Shown here in pieces: positions 31,222 to 40,962 of a stretch of DNA of 42,104 bases. Source of the DNA: Paludibacteraceae bacterium (lineage in GTDB: Bacteria > Bacteroidota > Bacteroidia > Bacteroidales > Paludibacteraceae). Location of the stretch: the NCBI GenBank assembly GCA_017628395.1, contig JAGBZD010000047.1, positions 1 to 42,104 of the forward strand, read 5' to 3'. Position 1 is the stretch's first letter, and each line of letters begins with the position of its first letter. The notes under the pieces were generated by a model, which saw nothing but the letters and a program-made list of their open reading frames with translations, did no database searches and was not told the origin of the DNA. The position numbers and the translations under genes are program-made.

Positions 31222-32421
31222 TTAAAAGATTTCCCGATAAATCTTCTCCGTGGCGCCGCACTCGCTTTGAACATAGCTGGCTGCGGCTTGTCCCATGACC
31301 TGTTGCTGGTCAAATGCGCAGTCGAGTGCCGCTGCCAGTTCGCGGTAGTTCTTCACGCTGATTGCCGCTCCTGCCTCTTGCAGTCCTTGCGCTTCGCGGA
31401 ACTTCTTCCAACGCGGTCCGAACACCACAGGCATGCCATATACTGCCGCTTCCAGCGTGTTGTGAATCCCCACGCCAAAACCACCGCCTATGTATGCTAC
31501 CGCACCGTAGCGGTAGATAGAGGACAACAATCCCATCGTATCCACCAGCAGTACGCGCGCCATGGACACACTCATGGGAGAAGCCTCGCTGTAGCGCACA
31601 TAGCGTCCCTCGAAATACTGGAAGATTTGTTGCAAATGGTTCTCATGCAATTCGTGCGGCACCAATATCAAGCGTATATCTTCGCGTTCTGATACATAGC
31701 GTGCGAGCATCTGCTCTTCTTCGGGCCATGTGCTACCTGCCACCAATACGCGCGTCTTTTCTCCTGCGAACATTTGCACGACAGGCAGTTCTTTGGCTGC
31801 CGAACGCACTTCGGTCACGCGGTCAAAGCGCGTATCACCAGCCACCGTCACGGGGTCTATGCCATAGCGCAATAACAATTGTGCTGAAGCCTGGTCTTGC
31901 ACATAGATATGCGTAAAGCAATGCAGCAATCGACGATAGAGAGCACCCCAAGGTCGGAAGAACAATTGCTTAGGACGGAAGATGGCGGAAATGAGGTAAG
32001 TGGGGATATTCTGTTTTTTCAGGCGCAGCAGGTAAGCAGGCCAAAATTCATATTTAACGAATACCACCATTTCTGGTTGCAATGCGTGTAGCCATTTTTT
32101 GGCATTGCGCTTGGTAGCGAAAGGAAGGTAGAGGACTTTGTCCACCTTGTCGTAATCCTTGCGCATCTCATAGCCCGAGGAGGAGAAGAAAGTCAGCACG
32201 ATTTTGCGCGCGGTACGATTCTCGCGCAAGCGCTCAATGATAGGGCGCACCTGCTCAAATTCTCCAACGGATGCCACATGAATCCACAACACGGGTGCAG
32301 TAACAGCCGCACGCCATTCTTGCAGCGCAGTGATTGCCTCGCGTTGCCCTTTGACTATTTTCTTCGCTTTGCTATGCCCGAAAAGGGCCGCCAATCGTAG
32401 TATCCAAAAATATATAAACAT
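31222..32421 (-). CDS. waaA: 3-deoxy-D-manno-octulosonic acid (Kdo) transferase
   Basis: The protein has 399 residues from ATG 32421. This start is chosen because the promoter's -7 box (32466-32473) lies inside the longer reading frame. A short hydrophobic N-terminal anchor (MFIYFWILRLAALFG) is followed by two GT-B-fold halves. The N-terminal half has HVASVGEFEQ with catalytic Glu54 and YEFWPAYLLR. The C-terminal half has GDTRFDRV, VLVAGSTWPEEEQML and GGFGVGIHNTLEAAVYGMPV, the CMP-Kdo binding region. It attaches Kdo to lipid A on the inner face of the cytoplasmic membrane. It is transcribed away from tnaA. Confidence 0.96.
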   Translation of the reverse strand: MFIYFWILRLAALFGHSKAKKIVKGQREAITALQEWRAAVTAPVLWIHVASVGEFEQVRPIIERLRENRTARKIVLTFFSSSGYEMRKDYDKVDKVLYLPFATKRNAKKWLHALQPEMVVFVKYEFWPAYLLRLKKQNIPTYLISAIFRPKQLFFRPWGALYRRLLHCFTHIYVQDQASAQLLLRYGIDPVTVAGDTRFDRVTEVRSAAKELPVVQMFAGEKTRVLVAGSTWPEEEQMLARYVSEREDIRLILVPHELHENHLQQIFQYFEGRYVRYSEASPMSVSMARVLLVDTMGLLSSIYRYGAVAYIGGGFGVGIHNTLEAAVYGMPVVFGPRWKKFREAQGLQEAGAAISVKNYRELAAALDCAFDQQQVMGQAAASYVQSECGATEKIYREIF

Positions 32422-32465
32422 AGTTTCTTTACCCCCACAACAAGGGGAATATACAAAATACCGCG

Positions 32466-32496
32466 CAAAAGTACAAAAAAAAAAGGATATACACAA
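32466..32496 (-). promoter_or_regulatory. Bacteroidetes-type promoter of waaA
   Basis: TTG (32496-32494), 20 bases, TACTTTTG (32473-32466), 45 bases before the waaA start. Confidence 0.8.
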
Positions 32497-32512
32497 ATAT
32501 TCATTTATTTTT

Positions 32513-32543
32513 TTGCATATTTCAAAAAAAAGTAGTACTTTTG
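32513..32543 (+). promoter_or_regulatory. Bacteroidetes-type promoter of tnaA
   Basis: TTG (32513-32515), exactly 20 bases, TACTTTTG (32536-32543), 46 bases before the tnaA ATG. It is back-to-back with the waaA promoter. Confidence 0.85.
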
Positions 32544-32588
32544 CACACCCTTAAAACTTTTAAAACTTTTTTAATCAATACAAATACC

Positions 32589-33968
32589 ATGGAATTACCT
32601 TTTGCAGAATCGTGGAAGATTAAGATGGTAGAGCCCATCCGCAAGTCCACCCGCGCAGAGCGCGAACAATGGCTGAAAGACGCCAAGAACAACATCTTTA
32701 TGCTCCGCAGCGAGCAAGTTTACATTGACCTTTTGACTGACTCGGGTACAGGCGCTATGTCTGACCGCCAATGGGCAGCATTGATGCTGGGCGATGAGAG
32801 TTATTCGGGTAGTAAGTCGTTCTTCGAGTTGAAGGACACGATTACTCGTATCACGGGTTTTGAGTATGTTATCCCTACCCACCAAGGTCGTGCGGCGGAG
32901 AATGTACTCTTCTCGCACCTTGTGAAAGAGGGACAAGTCATCCCTGGCAATGCGCACTTTGATACGACGAAGGGACATATCGAGGCGCGCAAGGCACACG
33001 CGATTGATGTGACCATCAAAGAGGCGAAGGACACCCAGTTGGAGATACCATTCAAGGGTAATGTGGACTTGGAGTATTTGGAGCAATTGCTCAAAGATAA
33101 CCAAGGCAATGTACCATTCATGGTATTGACCGTTACGAACAACACCGTAGGTGGTCAGCCCGTATCCATGAAGAATATTCGCGAGACTTGCGAGCTCTGC
33201 CACAAGTATGGTGTGCCTGTAAATATGGACTCTGCACGCTTTGCTGAGAACGCTTACTTCATTAAGACTCGCGAGGAAGGTTATGCCGACAAGAGCATTC
33301 AGGAGATTGCCAAGGAAATGTTCTCCTATGCGGATAGTATGACCATGTCTGCAAAGAAGGACGGAATCGTCAATATGGGCGGATTCATCGCAACAAATCG
33401 CGAGGATTGGTACGAAGGTTGCAAACGCTATTGTATCCCATTCGAAGGCTTTATCACATATGGCGGTATGAACGGTCGTGATATGGCTGCTTTGGCCGTT
33501 GGATTGGAAGAAAACACACAATTTGATATGCTTCAAACGCGTATTCACCAAGTAGAATATTTGGCACAATTGCTGGACGAATATGGTATTCCTTACCAAC
33601 GCCCTGCTGGTGGCCACGCTATCTTTGTGGACGCAGACAAGGTGTTGACTCATGTGCCTATTGAGGAATTCCCTGCGCAGACATTGACCTGCGAGCTGTA
33701 CTTGGAGGCAGGTATTCGTGCGTGCGAGATTGGCTATATCTTGGCCGATAGAGACCCTGTGACGAGAGAGAACCGCTTCGGTGGACTGGACTTGGTGCGT
33801 CTCTGTATCCCTCGCCGCGTGTATACCGACAACCACATGAAGGTGATCGCTGCTGCGCTGAAGAATGTTTATGATCGCCGCGAGACAATCACCCGCGGTT
33901 TGGCGATTACGAAAGAAGCACCGCTGATGCGCCACTTCACTGTGGAATTGGAGCGTTTGGGCGAGTAA
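32589..33968 (+). CDS. tnaA: Tryptophanase (tryptophan indole-lyase)
   Basis: The protein has 459 residues from ATG 32589 (MELPFAESWKI), after the predicted promoter. This PLP enzyme splits tryptophan into indole, pyruvate and ammonia. Features are YIDLLTDSGTGAM, PTHQGR (96-101), PLP contacts D214 and R217 in MDSARFAENAYFIK, the PLP lysine in MSAKK257DG, and the C-terminal MRHFTVELERL. The sequence follows the Bacteroides tryptophanase branch. Tyrosine phenol-lyase is the close alternative, but SARFAEN favours tryptophanase. It would make the window's bacterium an indole producer. Confidence 0.93.
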   Translation: MELPFAESWKIKMVEPIRKSTRAEREQWLKDAKNNIFMLRSEQVYIDLLTDSGTGAMSDRQWAALMLGDESYSGSKSFFELKDTITRITGFEYVIPTHQGRAAENVLFSHLVKEGQVIPGNAHFDTTKGHIEARKAHAIDVTIKEAKDTQLEIPFKGNVDLEYLEQLLKDNQGNVPFMVLTVTNNTVGGQPVSMKNIRETCELCHKYGVPVNMDSARFAENAYFIKTREEGYADKSIQEIAKEMFSYADSMTMSAKKDGIVNMGGFIATNREDWYEGCKRYCIPFEGFITYGGMNGRDMAALAVGLEENTQFDMLQTRIHQVEYLAQLLDEYGIPYQRPAGGHAIFVDADKVLTHVPIEEFPAQTLTCELYLEAGIRACEIGYILADRDPVTRENRFGGLDLVRLCIPRRVYTDNHMKVIAAALKNVYDRRETITRGLAITKEAPLMRHFTVELERLGE

Positions 33969-34042
33969 GGGCGGCAAGGAAATATAACTGCCCACGGATC
34001 GCACGGATAGACACGGAAACAAGGAATCTGGTGGGGAAGAAG

Positions 34043-34126
34043 ACAACATAGACAACATTCCGCGGCAATCAAAAGCACCCCAAAAAGCAGGAGGCTTTTT
34101 CGGGGACCCCGCACTTCCTGCCGCGG
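34043..34126. repeat. ACAAC-hairpin repeat, copy A (with inserted inner hairpin)
   Basis: ACAAC, four bases, ACAAC, then arm CCGCGGCA (34060-34067) pairing with TGCCGCGG (34119-34126). Between them lies an inner hairpin (CCCC-AAAAAGC with GCTTTTT-C-GGGG). The flanks match copies B and C near the right end. Confidence 0.7.
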
Positions 34127-34135
34127 CAAAGGATG

Positions 34136-34173
34136 AAAAAGCCACTTTGTTGAAGAACAAGGTGGCTTTTTTT
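34136..34173 (+). terminator. Terminator after tnaA (possibly bidirectional)
   Basis: AAAAAGCCAC and GTGGCTTTTTTT arms surround TTTGTTGAAGAACAAG, whose own TTGTT/AACAA pairing extends the stem. The T-run on the plus strand ends tnaA; the A-run could serve the opposing giant gene. Confidence 0.85.
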
Positions 34174-34183
34174 AGGGGCAGCC

Positions 34184-34432
34184 GGCATCTGGCGGCTGGC
34201 GTCCAGCGTTTGGCAGCTGGCGGATGGGAGCTGGGATTGGGCAGCCGGCGGCTGGCGGATGAGAGCCAGCATTTGGCAACCGGCATCCGGCATCTGGCGT
34301 CCAGCGGCTGGTGTCTGGCGGATGGGAGCTGGGATTGGGCAGCCGGCTTCCGGCGGCTGGGGGCCAGCATTTGGCGGCCGGCATCTGGCGGCTGGGGGCC
34401 AGCGTGGCGGCTGGGAGCCAATTAACCAGCAG
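34184..34432. repeat. GC-rich GGC-repeat array beside the giant gene
   Basis: About 250 bases are built from GGCNNCYGGC words. The block GGCGGATGGGAGCTGGGATT (then GGGCAGCCGGC) appears twice, near 34221 and 34318. The same words (CCGGCATCCGGC, TCTGGC) occur at 28916-28937 in the DoxX start region. There is no coding evidence, although both strands stay open by composition. Confidence 0.8.
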
Positions 34433-34436
34433 CCGA

Positions 34437-37400
34437 TTATTTGACGATGGTGCGGGTGTAGTGTTTGGAGTTGTCGCGGAGGGTGACTTCGGCGACATGT
34501 ACACCTTGACCTACTGGCAATGATACTTGATTATAGAGCAGGTCGAGCGCTTTATGGGCAATGAGACGACCCGTAATATCGTATATGGTCACCGACTGAA
34601 TAATATCGTTGGAGCAGACCGTCATCTCGCCCGCTTGCTCGGAGTATGCCCAAACCATATTCTCTTGATCTTGGACAGAAGGAATAGCTGTCTCGGTGTT
34701 CTCGCCGTTGGAAGTGCGGTCGGGACCGACAATATAATAGCGATTCTCGTGGTTCTGAGGCAATGGACGCTCAATAATCGTACCATCCATAATACGCAAG
34801 CGCTCGCCCGTTAGGGCGTCATAGAAGTAACACTCTTTGTCCCAGTTCATGGTCAGATAGAACGCAAACTCTACCTGCTCGGTTCGGTAGTCGGGGTGTA
34901 TCAGCATGGACATAGGAACGGTGTCTATGTTTTGACGCACATCAATCATCATAGGCACTTGGTTGGAGACGGTGTACATATTGATAGGTGTAGTCAATAT
35001 GTTGGCTATCTCTACACCTGTGGATACGAAGAGTACATCCTCGTGGCTGAGGTAGGTGTCGGTGGCTTCTGGTGCGGCAAAGAGCATACATTGGGTTTGT
35101 CCGTTGGCTGTAGTCGCATAAATGGTCATACCCTGTGGCTCGTCAGTAGAAGCAGCCATGCTGCGTGCTGGGATATTCGCTGGTTGGTCATCCGCCGCAG
35201 GCGCAGGGGTGTTTACCTTCAAATGCTCGTGCGATAAGCGCAACTGGATAGAGCGTGAGTCGCTACTACCCTCTTTGAGTTCCAACATGACAGAACGCAT
35301 AGGGGCTAACAAGCCCGTGCCATTCGCCTCTATGGAGTAGAGGTTTTGCGCACTCCATGTACTATTGTTAATGGTGTAGTATTTAGGCGCCAGTTTGTCG
35401 GCGTTGTCTGTGAGGAAAGCGGCCATGTCGATATACGCCATGGTGGGGTTACCGAACATGAACTGGCGGCCTGCTAAGTCGTTTTGCAGGGTAATGGTCA
35501 TTACGCCATCGGTAGGGTTGAATGCCAGTTTCGAGGAGTGGGTAACGCTGACGCTCTGTCCTGAAGGATTGCCCTTGCTGTCATAATAGTTGTATGAATT
35601 ATCGGGTTTGGGCAAGCGAACGATGATCTCATCGGTATCTTCGTGGGTAGGTCCGAAGCCCAATACTTGGAAGCCCGTACCAGGCAGCAGTTGTTCGCTG
35701 AGCGAGTTGGTTTGAGCAAAGAGGGCTTCTTGGGTGAGCGCAGGCGATGAGGTGTTACCATTGTCGTGGTAGATGGTGGCGCGTTGGTTGTAGAACGATT
35801 GCCAGAAGACATAAGGCGCACTGTAGGAGCGTGCTCCTGCAAACTTGTGCACGACGAACGGATAATCACTGTGTCCGTTGGTGCCAGGAATACTGGTGGT
35901 GTATTCCAGACTGCGGTTGTCGGCGCCAAAGGTTCCCTCGTGTGGCACATAGATGTCGCCTGTGTACATACCGTTGAGCGGTGGTGCCATGGCATTCCAT
36001 TGGGCAGCCTGAATCTTCATATCCACAAAGGCGCGGTTGTAATGGAGCAAATGTTGATTGTGGAGCATCGCGTCTACGGCAAAGTAAATGTCGTTGCAGG
36101 CGTTGTGCGCGTAGTGGATATCCAGCGGATAGCAGTCTTCGGTGCCAATGCTGGGGTAAGGAATGGATATGTCCTCAATGTATGGAATAATGACATTGGT
36201 CTCAGCCAGTGGGGCGTGACCTATGTCCATGAGTGTGCCATCCTCTTTTACGCCGACCCAGTTATCGTCGTCGCCCCATTCGTTGGATACGGCACCTGTC
36301 CATTGTACGGTGTTAGGGACAATCATGACATAGAAATATACATATCCCACGCGGCAGTTGTCTTCATCGCCTCCGATATAGGCATGACCCTCGCTGTCAT
36401 AGAAGGACATGCGCATGAGGTAGGTCTCGCCTGCTACCCAGTCGGTAGGAGTAGGCGCAATTTCTATGCTTTGGTTCGTGATTTCAATGAACTCCAAGAC
36501 ATCGTGGATAGGATTGCGCAGGTCGAAACTAATGGTAGAGTCGTTGATATGCAAGGTGGAATACAATTGTGTTTCGCCTACAATGTCCACAATAGGGATT
36601 TCTATGGTATGGTGGTCTTTGGGTTCAGCGACACGCACGGTAGGCAATTGGAGGCGTTGTTTTGGTGTTTTGTCGTCCAATTCAATAGGGGAGATATTCA
36701 GTCCATATGCTGAGGAATCCGATACGACTTTCACCCATTTAGGTTCGTCGCAATCGTGCAGGGTATAGGTTTCGCCATTGATATTGACCGAGGCATCATC
36801 GCCAATAGGATATACCCAATAGCGGGCTGTATCGGCAGAGCCGAGATAGAACATCAGTTCGGATTGATACAAGGACAGGTGTCCGTCCTCGCACAGGCGA
36901 GAAATAAGGGCTTTCTGCTCAGCAGAGAAGTCTTCATCGACCTCTAATCGTCTGTGGTCGCTGACTCGGTAATTTGGGTTGGGTGATGAGTTGGTAGGTA
37001 TTCGGCGCATGGCAGCAATCGCCTCTCGCAGTTGGTTGCGTGTGCAGCCATAGTGTAGGAGGAACTGCGCATTGGCGAAATCCTCTTCTTCGTGTGTAAC
37101 GCTTTTCTCCTCGCAGTAGGGGTCATCGAAGTAATAGCCCCACAGCCAGTCGGCATGGACATTGGCTTCGACGGTCTGCAATGAACCTCCGACACTGGTC
37201 GCCAAAGTATTCTGTACCTTAACCTCCAGTAGGTGGAAGTCGTTGGCGCAGAGATTTTCCTCGCACTTAACACGCACGGACTCTTCGCCCTCGGTGCGGA
37301 GTTTGACATAGGTGTCTTGTGTGGCGTGGAGGGGTGTTCGCGAGGCGCAAGCCACATCGTCTAACTCGCGTGGGCTGTGCGAGATACGCAATTCGTAGTC

Positions 37401-40400
37401 TTTGCCTTTCTCCAAGTGGGAGTGCATGACATGGTCTTCGGTGGCATGGTGGTCGATATTGGGGATAATATGAATGACATAGACAAACCACTTGCCCGTT
37501 ACATTATCATAGATATAACATTTGCCGTTGCGTATTTTCTTTTCGATGAGTTGGTCGATATAGTCCCTGATACTGGTTTGAATCGTATCATTGGTAGCGT
37601 TAGGGATATATCGAGGGTGAGGTATGGTCACGGAACCATAAAGATTGTCGGAATGACCGATACTATCTTTGTAGTAGGCAGGTTCGTATATGGTGTCACC
37701 CTCTGCGCGAACGACAGGAGCGGTGAGCTGGATAGCCATAGTGTCAGAGTTGTTGAATATCTGATAGTAGGCGTACTTCTTTTTGGTGGTGTCGGTTTCG
37801 TGCGTGCTGTAGATATTGAGTTCGGAATAGTCCATGCGTACCACTACCGCAGTGCTGGTGGTGGAAGCATCGGTAAAGGACTCGCAGCCCATAGTGGCTT
37901 GGTAGGCAGCCAAAGGCAGTGGTGACACATACAGACAAATGTCATCCACCATAAAGTCGTTGCCGTCGCCACCTGTACCGAAGTTATAGAGGGAAACGCG
38001 CGTCTCGGAGTAGCTGGCAGTACTATTGATAGGGAAGACTACTTGGTGCCATGAGCCACCTGCGTTGCTGGTACCTTTGTTGAGTTTGCCAACGAAATAT
38101 ACGCCTGCATCTTCCCATTCGGTGTATCCGTCTTCGGTCTGGTTGCGACCTTGAATGTTACAACGGAATATAGGGTCGGAGCCGCTGTGCGAACTGCGCG
38201 CGGGGTTGCAGAGCCATATGGAGCAGTAGAGTGTTTGTCCTTCGCATATCTCGGCATCGGTGGAGATACTGGCCACCAATCCAGGCTCTTCGGTGCCGTC
38301 CACATAGAGGGTGTAACCCTTATTGGCACCTCCGTGGTTAGTCTGGTCTGCCCATGCAAGGTTCAGTTCGTTGACCAAGAAATACTCGCCATAGTATGGG
38401 ATATTATTATCGCTGCGGTTCGAGTGCTGGTAGTATTTATCAGAACCGCCTAAATAGTTGTTGGGGTAATAGTAGCCATAGGTGGACTCACCCCATGGGA
38501 GGTGATGGTAGAGTTGGGTGTTAATCGTGCTGCTTGTTGCGCCATCGTTGAAGTTGATCTCCTCCAAGAGTACATATTCCTCGGTCATGGTCTGACGCGA
38601 TATGATTTCGCGTGGCAGAGGACCGTGGGTGTTGATATCCACATAGTTCACAATGAACTTGGCTATGAGCAGATCTTTGCCACCTGGCAACTCGCCTGTT
38701 GCTTTCAGATAATACTCCTTGGTGCCTACATTATCGGACTCGACAATCACATAGTCTTTGGTGGTATAGCTGACGGGGGTAATATTCCGTGTGCCCTCGT
38801 ACCATTCGGCATTGCCACTGATACGACCGATTTTGGTTTGTGCTTCGTCGGTGTAATAGAAATAGTTGTTGTAGCAAGCTCGGGTACGGTTGTGTCCAAA
38901 GTTAGGCACCAGATAGATATTGGTGTTGGTAGGCGCGGTATAGTGGTGCACCTCGAGGTATTCGCCTTCGGCAAGTGCCGCGAATGTATCTGCCATCTCT
39001 TTGGCAGGGCGCAGGTGCCACAGCTGGCGGTAGGAGAGCGTTGGCTCGATAATGGTGTCAATGCCACCGTATTCGTTCTTCTGGATTTCGTAATCCTTGT
39101 AGTTGCTGACATCGCATGCCATGATATGTGCCTCGCCGTCCGTCCAGCCCTTGATGACAGGTGTCTTGGTATCTACGCTGGTGCAATAGATACCATAGGA
39201 GTCGCCATAGGTATTGTTGATATTATCACCCGTAGGGGTTGTACTCCAAGTCGTGCGGTCGGAAGGTTCGTTGTTATATACAGGGTTGCCACCCGTCTCG
39301 TAGTCGTACCAGCGTTTGTATCCGTGGAACTCACGCGAAGGAAGGAGCAGGTCAATCTCATCGCCTGGCATGTAGTATAGGGTTTGCTCGGCGGTATGCA
39401 CCAATTGTTCGGGTTCGTGGGAGACAGGGTGTATGCCAAAATCTTTGTTGGCGAAACCTTTGTACGGGCGGAGTGTCATAGCGCCCTCTTTGGCGCGTTG
39501 TGCCAAGTGTATCTCCACCGATGCGTTGTAGTCTTCCTCCGCTATAGGTGCGGCATCGCAGGTGTATGACACCTTGCATACCAATCGCGCTTCGCGGTAG
39601 TGTGGAGAACCACCTTCATTTGCTGTTGCGGTGACGGTCAGCTTGTTGGTGGTGAAGTTTTTTAATTGCGCCCAATCCACCGTTTGTTGGTCGGTCATGC
39701 TGAGTATCTCGAAGGAGGCCTTGGCGATTTGGTTGGCGGTGTCAATATCTTTGCCTAATTGCAGGGGCTCTTGCAGCGTGATGTCCATCTCTGCTAAGTG
39801 CGACTCGTTAGCCGTCACCACTTGATAGCCGTGTTGGTGGGTGCAAGTGAACTGGAAGTCGGTATCGCCTCCCGTTTTAGAGAAGGTGTATGACATAGGC
39901 GTAGCCGTGATTAGGAAGCGAGGCAGCGGTATCTTGTGGTATGCGTGGCGCATGAAGTCCATATAGACACGATTCGTGCCTAAGTCTCCTTCGCCAAAAG
40001 CAGCGACCAATCTATCCTCGTGGTCAATCCACGCATCGTCTTGCTTCATGTTCATCGGACTGGAGCCAAGGGGAGTGACAATGACATTATAGGTAGGTGT
40101 AGCAGTGCCTTCGACAGGGGTGTACGACACAGATAATAGTTCGCGACGCGTGATTGCCTCTGGGTCATCGTAGGTACCTGCTTGTCCGTAGGATTTTGTT
40201 CTGTCGTATCCCGTGGGTGTCTTTTGCCATGTGAAGGATACTCTGAGGTTATTAATGGGTTCGTTGGATACCGTTTTGTCAATGGTGATTTTGGAATAAT
40301 CCTCTCCTTCTCGTGGTAGGCAGTAGAAATAGGTTTCGGCAGGTTGGCGCGTAACGGTGAATTGCAGGTGCTGCGCTTGTTTCGTGGCGTCATCGGGTGT

Positions 40401-40958
40401 CTTGGCTAACACGAAGTGTTCGGGGTTGTCAATATTGAACGCACCGACTAATCCTCCCGTCTCCACTTTCTTTGTCCATTTCTCGAGGGTGAGTAGGGTG
40501 CCATTATCTGTCGCGTTGGCGTTATTCTTTCGCAGCAAATTCCAAGTGCCTGCTGCGTTAGCTTTGCTTTGGTATCTAATGTAATAGTATTGGTTGCCCG
40601 TCTTATAATATAGGCGTCCTGTTGTGTCGTTGGGGTTAGTGGTTACCAAACCATTGGTAACGAATTGGAAGGCAGAGCCTTGGGAAGTTAAAGTCAAACT
40701 AGTACTACTGCGAGCCAGTTTTTTGTTTGCAGCGACGCTTGTGAAGGAATATTGATTGTTACTAATCGTAACCTCCCACAGGCATGCTTTGGTGGGAGCC
40801 GACATGGAGACGGCTGTAATATCATTATTGTTGGCATTCACCGCCAAGTAGTAACTATTGGAGGATATGGTAATGATGTCACCGTGTTGTAGTTGCGCGA
40901 AGGTGTTGCTGACCAGAGTGAACAAAGCGCAGAGGGTAAGGAGAATATGTTTTTTCAT
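34437..40958 (-). CDS. Giant T9SS-exported surface protein (2173 residues)
   Basis: The start is ATG 40958, where a signal peptide begins (MKKHILLTLCALFTLVSNTF, then AQ); an upstream ATG would overlap the previous gene. The protein is beta-rich throughout, with many Asn, Thr, Asp and Tyr residues, suggesting stacked Ig-like or jelly-roll domains. A segment WTGAVSNEWGDDDNW recurs in large Bacteroidales surface proteins. The last ~75 residues form a type A T9SS sorting domain (VTIYDITGRLIAHKA, then VHVAEVTLRDNSKHYTRTIV). Such proteins pass the outer membrane and are usually anchored on the surface after the domain is cut. Substrate or partner is unknown. It is probably coexpressed with the membrane protein 4 bases upstream. 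Confidence 0.88.
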   Translation of the reverse strand: MKKHILLTLCALFTLVSNTFAQLQHGDIITISSNSYYLAVNANNNDITAVSMSAPTKACLWEVTISNNQYSFTSVAANKKLARSSTSLTLTSQGSAFQFVTNGLVTTNPNDTTGRLYYKTGNQYYYIRYQSKANAAGTWNLLRKNNANATDNGTLLTLEKWTKKVETGGLVGAFNIDNPEHFVLAKTPDDATKQAQHLQFTVTRQPAETYFYCLPREGEDYSKITIDKTVSNEPINNLRVSFTWQKTPTGYDRTKSYGQAGTYDDPEAITRRELLSVSYTPVEGTATPTYNVIVTPLGSSPMNMKQDDAWIDHEDRLVAAFGEGDLGTNRVYMDFMRHAYHKIPLPRFLITATPMSYTFSKTGGDTDFQFTCTHQHGYQVVTANESHLAEMDITLQEPLQLGKDIDTANQIAKASFEILSMTDQQTVDWAQLKNFTTNKLTVTATANEGGSPHYREARLVCKVSYTCDAAPIAEEDYNASVEIHLAQRAKEGAMTLRPYKGFANKDFGIHPVSHEPEQLVHTAEQTLYYMPGDEIDLLLPSREFHGYKRWYDYETGGNPVYNNEPSDRTTWSTTPTGDNINNTYGDSYGIYCTSVDTKTPVIKGWTDGEAHIMACDVSNYKDYEIQKNEYGGIDTIIEPTLSYRQLWHLRPAKEMADTFAALAEGEYLEVHHYTAPTNTNIYLVPNFGHNRTRACYNNYFYYTDEAQTKIGRISGNAEWYEGTRNITPVSYTTKDYVIVESDNVGTKEYYLKATGELPGGKDLLIAKFIVNYVDINTHGPLPREIISRQTMTEEYVLLEEINFNDGATSSTINTQLYHHLPWGESTYGYYYPNNYLGGSDKYYQHSNRSDNNIPYYGEYFLVNELNLAWADQTNHGGANKGYTLYVDGTEEPGLVASISTDAEICEGQTLYCSIWLCNPARSSHSGSDPIFRCNIQGRNQTEDGYTEWEDAGVYFVGKLNKGTSNAGGSWHQVVFPINSTASYSETRVSLYNFGTGGDGNDFMVDDICLYVSPLPLAAYQATMGCESFTDASTTSTAVVVRMDYSELNIYSTHETDTTKKKYAYYQIFNNSDTMAIQLTAPVVRAEGDTIYEPAYYKDSIGHSDNLYGSVTIPHPRYIPNATNDTIQTSIRDYIDQLIEKKIRNGKCYIYDNVTGKWFVYVIHIIPNIDHHATEDHVMHSHLEKGKDYELRISHSPRELDDVACASRTPLHATQDTYVKLRTEGEESVRVKCEENLCANDFHLLEVKVQNTLATSVGGSLQTVEANVHADWLWGYYFDDPYCEEKSVTHEEEDFANAQFLLHYGCTRNQLREAIAAMRRIPTNSSPNPNYRVSDHRRLEVDEDFSAEQKALISRLCEDGHLSLYQSELMFYLGSADTARYWVYPIGDDASVNINGETYTLHDCDEPKWVKVVSDSSAYGLNISPIELDDKTPKQRLQLPTVRVAEPKDHHTIEIPIVDIVGETQLYSTLHINDSTISFDLRNPIHDVLEFIEITNQSIEIAPTPTDWVAGETYLMRMSFYDSEGHAYIGGDEDNCRVGYVYFYVMIVPNTVQWTGAVSNEWGDDDNWVGVKEDGTLMDIGHAPLAETNVIIPYIEDISIPYPSIGTEDCYPLDIHYAHNACNDIYFAVDAMLHNQHLLHYNRAFVDMKIQAAQWNAMAPPLNGMYTGDIYVPHEGTFGADNRSLEYTTSIPGTNGHSDYPFVVHKFAGARSYSAPYVFWQSFYNQRATIYHDNGNTSSPALTQEALFAQTNSLSEQLLPGTGFQVLGFGPTHEDTDEIIVRLPKPDNSYNYYDSKGNPSGQSVSVTHSSKLAFNPTDGVMTITLQNDLAGRQFMFGNPTMAYIDMAAFLTDNADKLAPKYYTINNSTWSAQNLYSIEANGTGLLAPMRSVMLELKEGSSDSRSIQLRLSHEHLKVNTPAPAADDQPANIPARSMAASTDEPQGMTIYATTANGQTQCMLFAAPEATDTYLSHEDVLFVSTGVEIANILTTPINMYTVSNQVPMMIDVRQNIDTVPMSMLIHPDYRTEQVEFAFYLTMNWDKECYFYDALTGERLRIMDGTIIERPLPQNHENRYYIVGPDRTSNGENTETAIPSVQDQENMVWAYSEQAGEMTVCSNDIIQSVTIYDITGRLIAHKALDLLYNQVSLPVGQGVHVAEVTLRDNSKHYTRTIVK

Positions 40959-40962
40959 ATGC

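Noticed and set aside
32595-34421. A 608-codon minus-strand open frame across tnaA and the repeats
   Set aside because: It runs antisense to a confidently assigned tryptophanase and its first part is translated GC-repeat. No protein-like domain is seen.
34184-34432. Coding sequence in the GC-rich array
   Set aside because: Both strands stay open only because the repeat lacks A/T-rich stop codons; translations are low-complexity repeats.
35766-39380. Several 180-320-codon plus-strand frames inside the giant gene
   Set aside because: They are antisense shadows of a long coding frame with a signal peptide and a T9SS sorting domain, and have no matching features of their own.
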